DNA of 64,000 nucleotides, taken from positions 1 through 64,000 of the forward strand of contig JAADJE010000084.1 in NCBI GenBank assembly GCA_013150915.1. Reading direction: 5' to 3'. The DNA comes from Gammaproteobacteria bacterium. Its GTDB lineage: Bacteria; Pseudomonadota; Gammaproteobacteria; BMS3Bbin11. The translations under genes were made by a program, and so were the position numbers. The notes under the pieces are model-generated. The model was not told the DNA's origin and made no database searches. It was given only the letters and a program-made list of their open reading frames with translations. Of the stretch, positions 22,086-33,270 are shown one piece after another. Every line of letters starts with the position of its first letter. The first letter of the stretch is position 1.

Positions 22086-23398
22086 ACAAAAATTTATCCC
22101 TGGAGGCCTGGCGCCTGTTCTGGGTTCTTGTTGCCGGAATTATTGCTGGCTTGATGACATCACGGCTTTGGCCAACTATTGTCCTGGCTCTCCTGGCGTA
22201 CTGCATCTGGCAGATGAACCAGCTCTTCAGGCTCGATCGCTGGATACAGCAGGGCCTTAAGCGTTCACAAACACCGAATGCAGGGGGGTTACTGGAAAAT
22301 ATAATTTCCAATATCTACCGCCTTAAAACCAGCAGGAAGCGCGGTAAAAAACAGCTGGCCCTGTTACTGGGTCAATACAGAGCCTCTGCGGAAGCACTGC
22401 CTGATGCCACGGTTATCCTTACCAGCACCGGTGAAATCCAGTGGTTCAATGAAGCGGCCGAAATCTTGCTGCGCCTGCAGACACCGAGAGACTTGGGTCA
22501 ACGTATTGATAATCTGTTACGCGACCCCAAGTTTCGTAAATTCCTGCGAGCGACAAAACGGCAACAGGAACTACGCCTCACATCTCCGTTGGATAATGAA
22601 GTCATTTTATCCTGTCGCCTGATCAATTATGGCCAGGATAAGCTTTTACTGACAGTACGTGATGTCAGCATCCGCGAACAGCTCAATCGTGTCAGGCGTG
22701 AATTTGTTTCGAATGCTTCACATGAGCTACGTACTCCACTCACGGTGATTCGGGGTTATCTTGAGATGATGTCTGCCGACAACGGGGGGGAGGATGAGTT
22801 GCGAGACAAGATACACATCTTGCTTGAACAAACGGCACAGATGGAGAATATAATCAACGAAATGCTGACACTTTCCCGACTGGAAAGTTCTACGCTGGAA
22901 GCCAGCGAAGGAGAGGCCCTCAGCGTTGCACAAATATTACGGCAACTGGTATCGGATGCCGTTCGGTCCGGCAAAGCCGAGAGCGATCAAATCACAGTTA
23001 CTGTGGATGACAGCCTTTGTCTAATTGGCATACGGGCAGAGATAATGAGCCTTTGCAATAATCTTCTGTACAACGCTCTGCAGCACAATCCTGCGCAAAC
23101 ACCCATAGAGCTACAATGGTTCCGCAGTGGTTCCGATGCGCCATGCCTGGCCGTAAATGACGATGGTGAGGGCATTGAGCAGCAGCATCTGAGCCGCCTG
23201 ACGGAACGATTCTACCGTGTTGATTCCAGCCGCTCACGAGAATCCGGCGGCACCGGCCTGGGACTGGCCATCGTCAAACACATTGTTCAGCGCCATGGCG
23301 GGCATATTGATATTTCCAGTACGCCTACTGTCGGCTCATCCTTTACCTGCTGTTTTGCAACATCGCGGGCCGTTGAATGTGTCGGTGATGAAGTCTAA
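22082..23398 (+). CDS. phoR: Phosphate regulon sensor histidine kinase
   Basis: PAS domain, SHELRTPLTVIRGYLE H-box, GTGLGLAIVKHI. Confidence 0.95.
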   Translation: MNKNLSLEAWRLFWVLVAGIIAGLMTSRLWPTIVLALLAYCIWQMNQLFRLDRWIQQGLKRSQTPNAGGLLENIISNIYRLKTSRKRGKKQLALLLGQYRASAEALPDATVILTSTGEIQWFNEAAEILLRLQTPRDLGQRIDNLLRDPKFRKFLRATKRQQELRLTSPLDNEVILSCRLINYGQDKLLLTVRDVSIREQLNRVRREFVSNASHELRTPLTVIRGYLEMMSADNGGEDELRDKIHILLEQTAQMENIINEMLTLSRLESSTLEASEGEALSVAQILRQLVSDAVRSGKAESDQITVTVDDSLCLIGIRAEIMSLCNNLLYNALQHNPAQTPIELQWFRSGSDAPCLAVNDDGEGIEQQHLSRLTERFYRVDSSRSRESGGTGLGLAIVKHIVQRHGGHIDISSTPTVGSSFTCCFATSRAVECVGDEV

Positions 23399-23466
23399 TA
23401 ATCGCCACTATATAATCCGTAACACCCCTCTTGGGGCGACATTTACAGCGGCTGGTTGAATGGCCA

Positions 23467-23527
23467 TGCGATCCCCATGCCTTGTGATGACAGATTTTTA
23501 ATCACAATCTGACATATCCAGAATTAC
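23467..23527. mobile_element. MITE-like element, truncated remnant (copy D)
   Basis: gcgatccccatgccttgtgatgacagatttttaatcacaatctgacatatccag aligns with copy A gcgattcttgcctggatctgacagattttgaatcacaatctgattatccag. Confidence 0.6.
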
Positions 23528-23548
23528 CGGATATCCCAAAAAAAGGTT

Positions 23549-23566
23549 TTGTCATAATCCTGTAAC
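23549..23566 (+). promoter_or_regulatory. Candidate Pho box upstream of pstS
   Basis: TTGTCATAATCCTGTAAC, Pho-box half-sites at 11-bp spacing. Confidence 0.7.
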
Positions 23567-23689
23567 AATAGGTTTCTAGAATCTTGTCCAGTAACAGAGG
23601 CCCTGATGCTGAAGCTAAGGATTATTAAAGGTTCCCTTAACTCAGACCCGGCCTGATCATAAGTAAACTTAAACTTCGGGACAATCAAC

Positions 23690-24832
23690 ATGAAAAAATT
23701 TATTCTGCACAGCGTTGTCATTGTGGCCGCCATGGGTAGCATTAATACCGCCCATGCCATAGGCCGTGATACCATAAACATTGTCGGGTCTTCGACAGTG
23801 TATCCCTTTGCCACAGTTGTTGCTGAGCGTTTTGGACGTTCCAGTAATTTCAAAACACCCAAGATTGAATCAACCGGTTCCGGTGGTGGACTCAAGTTAT
23901 TCTGCAAAGGCGCAGGGGCCAACACACCGGATATTACCAATGCCTCACGCCGTATCAAGAAAAGTGAGTATGATAAATGCCAGAAGAATGGGGTCACCAG
24001 CATAACCGAAGTACTGGTCGGTTACGACGGTATCGTCATTGCAAACTCAAAAAAAGCAATTCGCTTAAACCTGACACGCAAGGACTTATACATGGCACTG
24101 GCCAAAATAGTGCCCGGTCCTGATGGTAAACTGATTCCCAACCCCAATACTACCTGGAAAGACGTCAACGCCAAGTTACCCGCGATAAAAATTGAAGTGC
24201 TCGGACCACCACCAACATCTGGAACCCGTGATGCCTTTGCTGAACTGGCTCTTGGCGGTGGTGCAAAAACGATTCCTGATCTCAAGGCATTGCGTGGCAT
24301 GAAGGCCTCTCAGGCTGATGAGATCAAAGCCATGATGACCAAACTGGGTATTCCGTTGACTGTTTATGACAGCATGAAGAAGAAAAAAGGCAAGGCGCCT
24401 AAGGGAAAGAAAATCTTCAAGGCGGTTGTCTATGCGGTACGCGAAGACGGTGCCTATATTGAGGCAGGCGAGAACGATAACCTTATCGTACAAAAACTGC
24501 AGACCAACCCAAATGCGCTGGGTATCTTCGGCTTCAGCTATCTAGAGGAAAATGCTGACAAGGTACAGGGGTCTATAATTGATGGTATTGAGCCAAGCTT
24601 TGATACAATCGCCAGTGGTGACTACCCGGTATCACGTCCGCTATACTTCTATATCAAGAATGCGCACGTGGGTAAAATCCCCGGTATTCTGGAATACGCC
24701 CTGGCATTCGCCTCAAAAAAGGCTATGGGCGAGGACGGTTACCTGCCCGAAAGAGGGCTAATCCCATTAAACAGTAATGAATTGCTACAAGTTCAGAAAA
24801 ACATAAAAAATCTTAAAGTACTGAAAATGTAG
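23690..24832 (+). CDS. pstS: Phosphate ABC transporter substrate-binding protein
   Basis: Signal peptide, IVGSSTVYPF, STGSGGG phosphate-binding motifs. Confidence 0.94.
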   Translation: MKKFILHSVVIVAAMGSINTAHAIGRDTINIVGSSTVYPFATVVAERFGRSSNFKTPKIESTGSGGGLKLFCKGAGANTPDITNASRRIKKSEYDKCQKNGVTSITEVLVGYDGIVIANSKKAIRLNLTRKDLYMALAKIVPGPDGKLIPNPNTTWKDVNAKLPAIKIEVLGPPPTSGTRDAFAELALGGGAKTIPDLKALRGMKASQADEIKAMMTKLGIPLTVYDSMKKKKGKAPKGKKIFKAVVYAVREDGAYIEAGENDNLIVQKLQTNPNALGIFGFSYLEENADKVQGSIIDGIEPSFDTIASGDYPVSRPLYFYIKNAHVGKIPGILEYALAFASKKAMGEDGYLPERGLIPLNSNELLQVQKNIKNLKVLKM

Positions 24833-24866
24833 TTATTTCCTGATTGTTGAGTCGTTTTTTATACGC

Positions 24867-26255
24867 ATGCAGACATCTACAATCTTTCTCGCACTGATCA
24901 TCCTAACGGTGATCAGTTTTGCGCTGGGATACAAACGTTCGCATGCTGTAGCAGCCGGGCACGGCGGCATCAAGTCGCTGCACTCTTTGCCCCGGCATTA
25001 CGGCTATATGACAGCACTGTGGGCCGGCTTGCCGGCCTTACTCATTCTACTCCTGTGGATGGGGTTTGAACAAAGGGTACTCCACAGCCTTGTGTTGGCC
25101 AGCCTGCCGGAAAGTGTGCAAAGCATGCAGGAAAGCCAGCTCGGGCTCTACTACAATCAAATCGTCAGTTTTGCCACTGGCAATATAGACAGTTCACAAC
25201 TCAATGCAGATCAAATTGGAGCCGCTTCCTATTTTAACTCATTGCTAGCTTCAGGCCGTATAATCAAGAGCGCCCTGGTCTTTGTCATAATCGTCTTTGG
25301 TGCAGGGTTGGCCATGCAGCGAATCAGGCCTTCATTCCGTGCCCGCAATAATGTTGAGAATATTTTCAAGTGGGTACTCTTCGCCTGTTCATTTATTGCG
25401 GTACTGACGACAGCCGGTATCGTCCTGTCTGTGTTATTTGAAGCCGTGCGTTTTTTTCAGGTTATTCCCCTTACAGACTTTCTGTTCGGGCTGGAATGGA
25501 GTCCACAGATGGCCATTCGTGCCGACCAGGTGGCAGCATCCGGTTCATTTGGCTTTGTGCCTTTGTTTGTCGGCACAATGCTGATTACCCTGGTTGCCAT
25601 GTTGATTGCCGTACCTGTCGGCCTGATGTCCGCCATCTATATGTCGGAATATGCCACTAAGCGTTTTCGCACTATAAGTAAACCGATGCTGGAAATACTG
25701 GCCGGGGTGCCCACAGTCGTTTATGGTTTCTTTGCCGCACTCACTGTGGCACCTTTTATCCGCAATTTGGGCGAGTCCTTTGGTCTCAACGTATCTTCCG
25801 AGAGTGCCCTGGCCGCCGGTCTGGTTATGGGAATCATGATTATTCCTTTCGTCATGTCATTGTCAGATGATATTATCACTGCAGTACCCGATGCCATGCG
25901 TGAAGCCTCGCTGGGCCTGGGCGCAACGATGAATGAGACGATACGAAAGGTCGTGTTGCCTGCTGCCCTACCGGGCATCATTGGGGGTATATTACTCGCT
26001 GTGTCACGCGCCATTGGCGAGACCATGATTGTTGTCATGGCCGCCGGGCTATCGGCAAAACTGACCATCAATCCGCTGGAGGCGGTGACCACGGTCACAG
26101 TACAAATCGTTACCCTGCTAGTTGGTGACCAGGAATTCGACAGTCCAAAAACACTGGCCGCCTTTGCCCTGGGTTTGTCGCTTTTCTTCGTGACGCTACT
26201 GCTCAACGTCATCGCCCTCTATGTGGTCAGAAAATACCGTGAGCAATATGAATAA
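24867..26255 (+). CDS. pstC: Phosphate ABC transporter permease
   Basis: EASLGLGATMNETIRKVVLPAALPGI EAA loop; multiple TMs. Confidence 0.94.
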   Translation: MQTSTIFLALIILTVISFALGYKRSHAVAAGHGGIKSLHSLPRHYGYMTALWAGLPALLILLLWMGFEQRVLHSLVLASLPESVQSMQESQLGLYYNQIVSFATGNIDSSQLNADQIGAASYFNSLLASGRIIKSALVFVIIVFGAGLAMQRIRPSFRARNNVENIFKWVLFACSFIAVLTTAGIVLSVLFEAVRFFQVIPLTDFLFGLEWSPQMAIRADQVAASGSFGFVPLFVGTMLITLVAMLIAVPVGLMSAIYMSEYATKRFRTISKPMLEILAGVPTVVYGFFAALTVAPFIRNLGESFGLNVSSESALAAGLVMGIMIIPFVMSLSDDIITAVPDAMREASLGLGATMNETIRKVVLPAALPGIIGGILLAVSRAIGETMIVVMAAGLSAKLTINPLEAVTTVTVQIVTLLVGDQEFDSPKTLAAFALGLSLFFVTLLLNVIALYVVRKYREQYE

Positions 26256-27558
26256 ACAGATAGACAGCAATACAGATAGAAGCACAAACCGGAATACCGC
26301 CGTAATAGCGGCATCATTAAAGAAGCGCTATGCGCGAGAGAAACGCTTCCAGTGGTATGGCCGGCTGGCTGTGTTAACAGGCTTTATCTTTTTGTTTCTG
26401 TTGCTTGCAGATATCGTCAGCAAAGGGACGCCTGCCTTTACTCAAAGCTTTATCAAGCTCTCCATTAATCTAGATCCTGAGAAGCTCGGCGTAGACGCTA
26501 ATTCAACGGAAAATGAATTACGGCAGGCGAATTATGCCGCGGTGATTAAACGCAGCTTGCGTAAAAAATTTCCTGAAGTCTCCGGACGAAAAGAGAAGCG
26601 CCGGCTATACCGACTAATTAGTATCGGGGCCGAATATAAGCTGCGTGATTATATTGTCGCCCACCCTGAGGATATCGGGAAGCGTAAAGAATTCTGGCTG
26701 CGGGCACATTCCGAGGCAGACAGTTACCTGAAGGGGCAGGTGGATAAAAACACCCCGGAAGCTGACCGGCGTGTAAAAGACAATCAAGTAAACTGGCTAA
26801 ATCAGCTACACAAAGAAGGCCTTACCGATACTCGCTTCAACACCACATTCTTTACTGCCGGCGATTCCCGTGAGCCTGAACTGGCGGGGATAAAAGCCGC
26901 CTTGTTTGGATCCTTCTTCACCCTGTCGGTTACCTTTCTGCTTTCTTTCCCGATCGGTGTCTTTGCCGCAATTTATTTACAGGAATTTGCACCACGCAAC
27001 CGCCTCACCGATCTAATTGAAATAAATATCAATAATCTGGCCGCCGTGCCTTCCATCGTTTTTGGTCTACTGGGGCTGGCTGTTTTCATCAATTTTTTTG
27101 GGCTGCCGCGCTCTGCGCCGCTGGTTGGTGGTATCGTGCTGGCGCTGATAACATTACCAACTATCATCATTACATCGCGCACCGCGATTCAGGCCGTTTC
27201 ACCTTCCATCCGTGAGGCCGCCCTCGCCATAGGTGCGTCAAAGTTACAGACCATATTTCACCATGTCCTGCCAGTCGCCATGCCCGGTATTTTTACCGGG
27301 GCGATAATTGGTATGGCCCAGGCACTGGGTGAATCCGCGCCTTTGCTAATGATCGGCATGGTCGCCTTTATCATGGATGTACCTGGCAGCATAATGGACT
27401 CGTCGACAGTACTGCCAATACAGGTTTATTTGTGGGCCGACAACCCAGAACACGGGTTTATGGAAAAGACCTCGGCAGCCATTATGGTACTGCTACTCTT
27501 TTTGATCATAATGAATGCGCTTGCTATTTATCTGCGTAAACGCTTCGAATTAAAATAG
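26248..27558 (+). CDS. pstA: Phosphate ABC transporter permease with large N-terminal periplasmic segment (start chosen at MNKQIDSN)
   Basis: [29 protein letters not shown] loop. Confidence 0.93.
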   Translation: MNKQIDSNTDRSTNRNTAVIAASLKKRYAREKRFQWYGRLAVLTGFIFLFLLLADIVSKGTPAFTQSFIKLSINLDPEKLGVDANSTENELRQANYAAVIKRSLRKKFPEVSGRKEKRRLYRLISIGAEYKLRDYIVAHPEDIGKRKEFWLRAHSEADSYLKGQVDKNTPEADRRVKDNQVNWLNQLHKEGLTDTRFNTTFFTAGDSREPELAGIKAALFGSFFTLSVTFLLSFPIGVFAAIYLQEFAPRNRLTDLIEININNLAAVPSIVFGLLGLAVFINFFGLPRSAPLVGGIVLALITLPTIIITSRTAIQAVSPSIREAALAIGASKLQTIFHHVLPVAMPGIFTGAIIGMAQALGESAPLLMIGMVAFIMDVPGSIMDSSTVLPIQVYLWADNPEHGFMEKTSAAIMVLLLFLIIMNALAIYLRKRFELK

Positions 27559-27569
27559 GGTCTGATAAG

Positions 27570-28514
27570 ATGCAGACGGTAACAATGATAAAGGACAATT
27601 CCGCAGTGACTGACAAGAACACAACTGACGAGGGTACGCTTGCATATGTCACTGCAAACAAGCCTGTAAACGAAACGCTGCAGGGCCTGCGTGAATTTGA
27701 TATCCACGAGTCGGGGGATAACGAAAAACATGAGACAGTCGGTCAGCCTTTCATCGACAATGCCAGGATTTCTGCGCGTAATGTCAATGTCTACTATGGT
27801 GATAAACAGGCTATTATAGATGTATCACTGGACATCGCTGGGAATCAGATTATTGCCATGATTGGCCCCTCAGGCTGTGGTAAATCCACCTTTTTACGGA
27901 CCATCAACCGGATGAATGACATCATTCCCGGCTGCCGCTTTGAAGGTAATATCAAGCTTGACGGTGAGGATATTTATGATACAGAAATGGATATCGTACT
28001 GCTGCGTGCACGTGTCGGCATGGTATTCCAGAAACCGAATCCGTTTCCAAAGTCAATCTTTGAAAATGTAGCATACGGGCCGCGCATCCATGGCCTGGCG
28101 CACAATAAGGCCGAACTGGATGACATCGTCGAAAAGAGTCTGCGTCGTGCCAGCCTGTTTGATGAAGTGAAAGATCAGCTGGATAAACCGGGCACCGGTC
28201 TGTCAGGCGGCCAGCAACAACGCCTGTGCATCGCACGTGCCATAGCGGTCAGCCCCGAGGTTATACTGATGGACGAACCCTGCTCAGCACTGGATCCGAT
28301 CGCCACCGCACGCATTGAAGAGCTGATGGATGAGTTAAAGGAGAAATACACCATAGTTATCGTCACCCATTCCATGCAGCAGGCCGCTCGCGTGTCGCAG
28401 CGTACGGCCTATTTCCATCTCGGAAAGCTGATGGAGGTCGGTAATACACGAGAGATATTCACCACGCCCAAGCACCAGATGACGGAAAATTATATTACCG
28501 GACGATTCGGTTAG
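27570..28514 (+). CDS. pstB: Phosphate ABC transporter ATP-binding protein
   Basis: GPSGCGKST Walker [17 protein letters not shown] signature. Confidence 0.95.
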   Translation: MQTVTMIKDNSAVTDKNTTDEGTLAYVTANKPVNETLQGLREFDIHESGDNEKHETVGQPFIDNARISARNVNVYYGDKQAIIDVSLDIAGNQIIAMIGPSGCGKSTFLRTINRMNDIIPGCRFEGNIKLDGEDIYDTEMDIVLLRARVGMVFQKPNPFPKSIFENVAYGPRIHGLAHNKAELDDIVEKSLRRASLFDEVKDQLDKPGTGLSGGQQQRLCIARAIAVSPEVILMDEPCSALDPIATARIEELMDELKEKYTIVIVTHSMQQAARVSQRTAYFHLGKLMEVGNTREIFTTPKHQMTENYITGRFG

Positions 28515-28529
28515 GCTAAGGAAAATACC

Positions 28530-29240
28530 ATGGAAAACCTGCAAATTGATCAACATATTTCAAGAAAATATAATGAAGAACTCGAAGAATTGCGCAGTAA
28601 AGTTATGACCATGGGCGGTATGGTTGAGAAACAGTGTAAGAATGCATTACAGGCCCTGATCAAGGGCGACAGCAGCCTGGCAGAAACAGTCGCCACATCG
28701 GACTATCTGATTAATGGCCTGGAAGTCGAAATCGATGCGGAATGCACTAATATTCTTGCTCGTAGACAGCCTGCTGCCAGTGATTTACGTATGATTCTGA
28801 CCGTTATCAAAACCATATCGGATCTTGAACGGATTGGTGATGAAGCAGAAAAGATTGGTCGTTTCGCTCTAAAACTGGCCAATAGTCAGGAGCCTCAATC
28901 CTATTATTCAGACTTACTGCACCTGGGTGAACATGTCATCGAGATGCTACACGGTGCGCTCGATGCCTTTGCCCGTATGGACGTGGAGGCTGCAGTCAGA
29001 GTGGCGGGGCGTGACCCCGAGATCGATCAGGAATTTGAGTCGCTTACCCGTATGCTCATTACCCACATGATGGAAGACTCTCGTGAGGTAAAAAATGTAT
29101 TGCGCCTGAACTGGTGCGCACGCTCACTGGAGCGAATCGGTGATCACTCTACCAATATCTGTGAATACGTGATCTATCTGGTGAAGGGGCATGATGTACG
29201 ACATGTCAGTCTGGAGCAGATACAGCAACAGTATAGTTAG
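28530..29240 (+). CDS. phoU: Phosphate signalling protein PhoU
   Basis: Two PhoU repeats; RIGDEAEKI and RIGDHSTNI. Confidence 0.95.
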   Translation: MENLQIDQHISRKYNEELEELRSKVMTMGGMVEKQCKNALQALIKGDSSLAETVATSDYLINGLEVEIDAECTNILARRQPAASDLRMILTVIKTISDLERIGDEAEKIGRFALKLANSQEPQSYYSDLLHLGEHVIEMLHGALDAFARMDVEAAVRVAGRDPEIDQEFESLTRMLITHMMEDSREVKNVLRLNWCARSLERIGDHSTNICEYVIYLVKGHDVRHVSLEQIQQQYS

Positions 29241-29405
29241 AAAGATCACCGTCACACAAAATCGGTATTCCGGCGTATTGCACGGCCCCTGGCTAAGTGG
29301 GTTAAATATCCAGAAACCCTTGATGTGTGAGGATGAAGTAGACTGTGATAAAAATATTCAGATCCCCGCCGTAAATGTCGAGTTCGTAGCTTGATCAACC
29401 GTTCC

Positions 29406-30389
29406 CTAGAGATAGCCTTCGCTCCGATACCATTCAGCCGTTTTGGCCAGACCTTCATCAAGACCCACTTTTGGCTCATATCCCAGCTCTTTTTTGGCCC
29501 GGGTTATGTCAAAGGCGCGGTTCTGCCGATACCAGTCGACTCGCCTGGGAAATATTGGCGGTGTAATTTTGAACGGTTTGCATACTTTTTCGAATATGTG
29601 CCCTGCAACAATAAGGGGCCATAGAGGGAAATACTGAATTTTTACATCCACACCCAGGGCATTGCCGACTCTTCTGACCAGATCATTAATGGAAACATAT
29701 TCTTCATCACCAATGAGGAATGTCTGACCATCACCCTTGCCTGGCTCCATAGCCAGCATATGTGCATCCACAAGGTTTTCCACATAGAGAGGGTGATACA
29801 GGGTTTTACCGCTACCGAACATCGGAAATCGACCATTGTTCACGCGTTTAAAAATCATATAAAAACGTTCCGGATCCCCAGGCCCATAGATGGCGGTGGG
29901 TCTTAATACGACTGTTTTGAGCCCCCTGTTTGCAAACTCATACACCACCGGCTCAGCCGCATATTTGGTCTGTTGATAGTAGTCCGCTGCATTGATGGGC
30001 GCATCTTCATTTGCAGGTGGATTTTCAACATCACCGTGTACCCCACAGGTACTGCAGTAAATAAATTTACTCACCCCCTGTTTTTCGGCGGCCTCCAGAA
30101 CATTTCGAGTTCCACCAACATTGATTTCATCATAATAGCTATTAGGTACATTGAGCTCCCTGAATGCCGCTGCCAGATGCTGAACCACATCGACCCCCTG
30201 CATGCATTTTTCGACCACATCCTTATCCACCACACTGCCAATAACCACATCGGCCCCCATATTGCGGAGCTCATCGGTCGCCAGTCCCTCCTTATAATCA
30301 AGTGCTACGACCTCATGGCCTTCATTAATCAGGCGCCTGACCAACGCTTTGCCCGTAAACCCCGTCCCACCAGTAACCAATATTTTCAT
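29406..30389 (-). CDS. NAD-dependent epimerase/dehydratase (extended SDR)
   Basis: TGGTGFTGKALVRRL Rossmann motif, YYQQTKYAAE YxxxK catalytic motif. Confidence 0.92.
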   Translation of the reverse strand: MKILVTGGTGFTGKALVRRLINEGHEVVALDYKEGLATDELRNMGADVVIGSVVDKDVVEKCMQGVDVVQHLAAAFRELNVPNSYYDEINVGGTRNVLEAAEKQGVSKFIYCSTCGVHGDVENPPANEDAPINAADYYQQTKYAAEPVVYEFANRGLKTVVLRPTAIYGPGDPERFYMIFKRVNNGRFPMFGSGKTLYHPLYVENLVDAHMLAMEPGKGDGQTFLIGDEEYVSINDLVRRVGNALGVDVKIQYFPLWPLIVAGHIFEKVCKPFKITPPIFPRRVDWYRQNRAFDITRAKKELGYEPKVGLDEGLAKTAEWYRSEGYL

Positions 30390-30670
30390 TTTATACCCTC
30401 TAAAAAAACAGTCTCGTCGTTGATTGTCTTTCCAACGTCAAACAGGAATTATAGACACCCAGGTAACCTCCAATCAATTAGCATTTTTCAAAATTACCGT
30501 TTTGAGTTTTGCTAAAACACTTCTCCCTGTTTTGAATGAATGATTTTCCAGCACTGCCTGTCATTATTTGGTGAATTATTCATCAAATCACCTGTTTTAG
30601 GTCACTGCTACCCCATAAAAAACGATATTATCTGCCCTGGTGTTTTGGTCTGCACAGGTAGAAGAGAAAG

Positions 30671-32617
30671 ATGAACGTAGTGATATTTTCTGGAGGACGT
30701 GGTTCAACAGTGCTATCGAAGCGACTGGTCAGGCAACCGGGGCTTTCGCTAACGGTGTTGATCAATGGTTACGATGACGGCGCATCAACGGGTGAGGTCC
30801 GCCGTTTTCTGGGGGATTGCCTGGGGCCCTCGGATTTCCGTAAGAATGCTTCCCGCTTCGCCAGCGAACTGAATACCTGCGAGTGCGCGCTGATAGACTT
30901 ATTTGATCTGCGCCTCCCCATGGGGCTGTCTGATCAGGATGGTATAAGCACCGTCAAACTGCTGGTAGCGCAGCACATCGATAAATTGCCCCCTGCGGTT
31001 AATGCTGTCAGATCTGTGGCACAACGGTTGAGTGCGGAAACACTGGCAAGGGTTGCGGACAGGCTGGGACACTTTCTCTCAATAGTCAAATCAGGTGGCT
31101 TTGCATTTGCTGATTGTGCCATTGGCAACCTGGTATTTGCAGGTTGTTATCTGTCAGAAGGGCGAAATTTTAACCGAGCAGTCAATAATTATTGTGGCCT
31201 CATGGGCCTGCCTGATGGATTGATCGTTAATGTTACCAATGGTGAAAATCTCTTCCTGGTAGCACTGGACAGGAGCAACCATTTCCTTGCCAGTGAAGAA
31301 GCCATTGTTGATTCGGCCCGAAAAAATCATATTGAAGATATCTACCTGATTGCTCACCCCATCGGGGAATCAGAAAAGACCTTATTGGAAAAAATGGACA
31401 AAGTGGCCGTTATGGAATGGTTGCAGCAACGCTCCATTGCCCCAGTAGCGAATCCGGCTGCGCTGGAGGTGCTGGAAAGGGCTGATCTGATTATTTATTC
31501 TCCCGGTACACAGCACTCAAGTCTTTACCCCTCCTACATGACCCCTAAAATTGGTCTTGCAATCACGGCCAACTTCAAGGCGATCAAGCTATTGATCACC
31601 AACATCTACGAAGATGCAGAGATTACGAACTATCAGGCCGTTGATATCGCCGATCGTGCTCGGTTCTATCTGCGCGAAAAAGACAGGAGGGATTATCCAG
31701 ATCCACTGCTGGTGACACATTCGCTGATCAATTACCCGGACCAGGCCCGAAGCAGTACTGCTCATATTGCACCCGGTGACCTCGGCCTGATTGATGACCC
31801 ACGTGCTATTCGTATTGGGGAATACGAAGATGCTTCTTCTGGATTTCATGATGCAGATAAAGCGCTGACGCCATTTATCAATACTATCTTCCGCCAGAGG
31901 CAGAGCCTGAAATTGGCGGTTTTGATGCAGGAAGCGATATCTGCCGATAAAATCACCCAGAGTGTGTTGCAAATGCTCCGTCATGGCACAGCGGAACAAC
32001 TGCAGAAGATAGACCTCCTCAGCGAATTGGAATCGCCCTTGCCGAGCTCATTGCAAGAGCGCCTGCCTTTCCAGACTATTCATGTTCTGCCTGAGGATAT
32101 CCAGCAATTCCTGTCAGAATCAGATTATGACTATGTCGTACTTTTTGAATCCTCCGGGATGTATCACGGCGGTGATATCATGAAGCTGATTAGTGTCCTT
32201 GAATCCAGTGACCTGGATGCAGTGTGGGGAAGTCGGAGGCTGTCAGTAAATGATATTCATGATTCCTACCGTCTACGTTTCCAGCATCGGCACATTATTG
32301 GTGCAATCAGTTATCTTGGCAGCCATTTACTCAGCCTGGTCTATCTGTTTTTATTCGGCCGCTACATCTCCGATTCGTTGTCGGGGGTACGCGTAATCCG
32401 TAAAAACCTGTTGGTAGAGATCCCCTTTAATCAGGAACCAACGATTTATAACCAGCAATTGCTCTCCGGTATCTTAAGAAAAAGAGGTGAAGTACTGGAA
32501 ATGCCCGTACGTTTTTTTTCCCAGTCTCCGAAAAAGGTCAAGCGGACGACGATAATAGACGGACTGAAAGCTCTAGGGGTAATCCTGAAGAATCGCCTGT
32601 TTGGCCAACACGGATGA
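30671..32617 (+). CDS. CofD/YvcK-like (2-phospho-L-lactate-transferase-like) protein fused to a C-terminal GT2-like region
   Basis: N-term FSGGRGSTVLSKRL, GNLVFAG, ADLIIYSPGTQHSSLYPS; C-term WGSRRL...YISDSLSGVRVIRKNLL resembles the C-terminal half of DPM-type glycosyltransferases. Confidence 0.75.
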   Translation: MNVVIFSGGRGSTVLSKRLVRQPGLSLTVLINGYDDGASTGEVRRFLGDCLGPSDFRKNASRFASELNTCECALIDLFDLRLPMGLSDQDGISTVKLLVAQHIDKLPPAVNAVRSVAQRLSAETLARVADRLGHFLSIVKSGGFAFADCAIGNLVFAGCYLSEGRNFNRAVNNYCGLMGLPDGLIVNVTNGENLFLVALDRSNHFLASEEAIVDSARKNHIEDIYLIAHPIGESEKTLLEKMDKVAVMEWLQQRSIAPVANPAALEVLERADLIIYSPGTQHSSLYPSYMTPKIGLAITANFKAIKLLITNIYEDAEITNYQAVDIADRARFYLREKDRRDYPDPLLVTHSLINYPDQARSSTAHIAPGDLGLIDDPRAIRIGEYEDASSGFHDADKALTPFINTIFRQRQSLKLAVLMQEAISADKITQSVLQMLRHGTAEQLQKIDLLSELESPLPSSLQERLPFQTIHVLPEDIQQFLSESDYDYVVLFESSGMYHGGDIMKLISVLESSDLDAVWGSRRLSVNDIHDSYRLRFQHRHIIGAISYLGSHLLSLVYLFLFGRYISDSLSGVRVIRKNLLVEIPFNQEPTIYNQQLLSGILRKRGEVLEMPVRFFSQSPKKVKRTTIIDGLKALGVILKNRLFGQHG

Positions 32618-33270
32618 TTTCACTTCAGCCCCCTATTGAATACCTTATATTCGACCTGGACGGCGTGTTAATCGACTCATCCCCCTGCCATCGGGCGGCC
32701 TATCAGAAACTCTGGGATAAACTTGGAATCCACGGGCCAAAATATAGCAGTATTGCCGGTAAAAGGACGGCTGATGTTGTTTCAGCCATCACTCAGTCTC
32801 TGGCGCCCACAGAAACAGAAATCAACGAATGGGTGATATTCAAGCAGAAAATGGCGCGACAGGAGATGGAACACGACCTTAAGGTTTGTTCGGGTGCAGT
32901 GGAGATCATTAATAGACTTCATGCTGAGGGTTGGCGCATGTCTGTCGCAACGGGGGCATCACGGACATCCGCACTTCTGGCGCTAGGAAGCCTGGGCCTT
33001 ACGGCGTGTTTCGACTTTATTGTAACGGCCGATGAAGTGATCCAGGGCAAACCCGACCCTTTGGTGTTTAATGAAGTACTGAGAGGATCCAGGGTTCCTG
33101 CGGAAAAAGCCCTGGTCCTGGAAGACAGTCAATCGGGTGTAGACGCTGCTATAGCGGCGGGCATTCGGGTCTGTACGGTTCACACTGGCGTGCGTTCAGA
33201 TGCTGACTTGTTCATGGGCGCCTACGCTAATTTGAATGAAGGGTTGATCGAGCTGGGGGTATTTCAGTGA
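32614..33270 (+). CDS. HAD-superfamily hydrolase (beta-phosphoglucomutase-like)
   Basis: FDLDGVLIDSSPCHRAAY, ATGASR, GKPDPLVF, VLEDSQSGVDAA. Confidence 0.9.
   Translation: MISLQPPIEYLIFDLDGVLIDSSPCHRAAYQKLWDKLGIHGPKYSSIAGKRTADVVSAITQSLAPTETEINEWVIFKQKMARQEMEHDLKVCSGAVEIINRLHAEGWRMSVATGASRTSALLALGSLGLTACFDFIVTADEVIQGKPDPLVFNEVLRGSRVPAEKALVLEDSQSGVDAAIAAGIRVCTVHTGVRSDADLFMGAYANLNEGLIELGVFQ

Noticed and set aside
25721-26212. 163-aa minus-strand ORF within pstC
   Set aside because: Antisense shadow ORF of the pstC EAA-loop region.
26248-27558. Large N-terminal insertion in PstA as a novelty
   Set aside because: PstA proteins with an extended periplasmic N-terminal region are a known variant.
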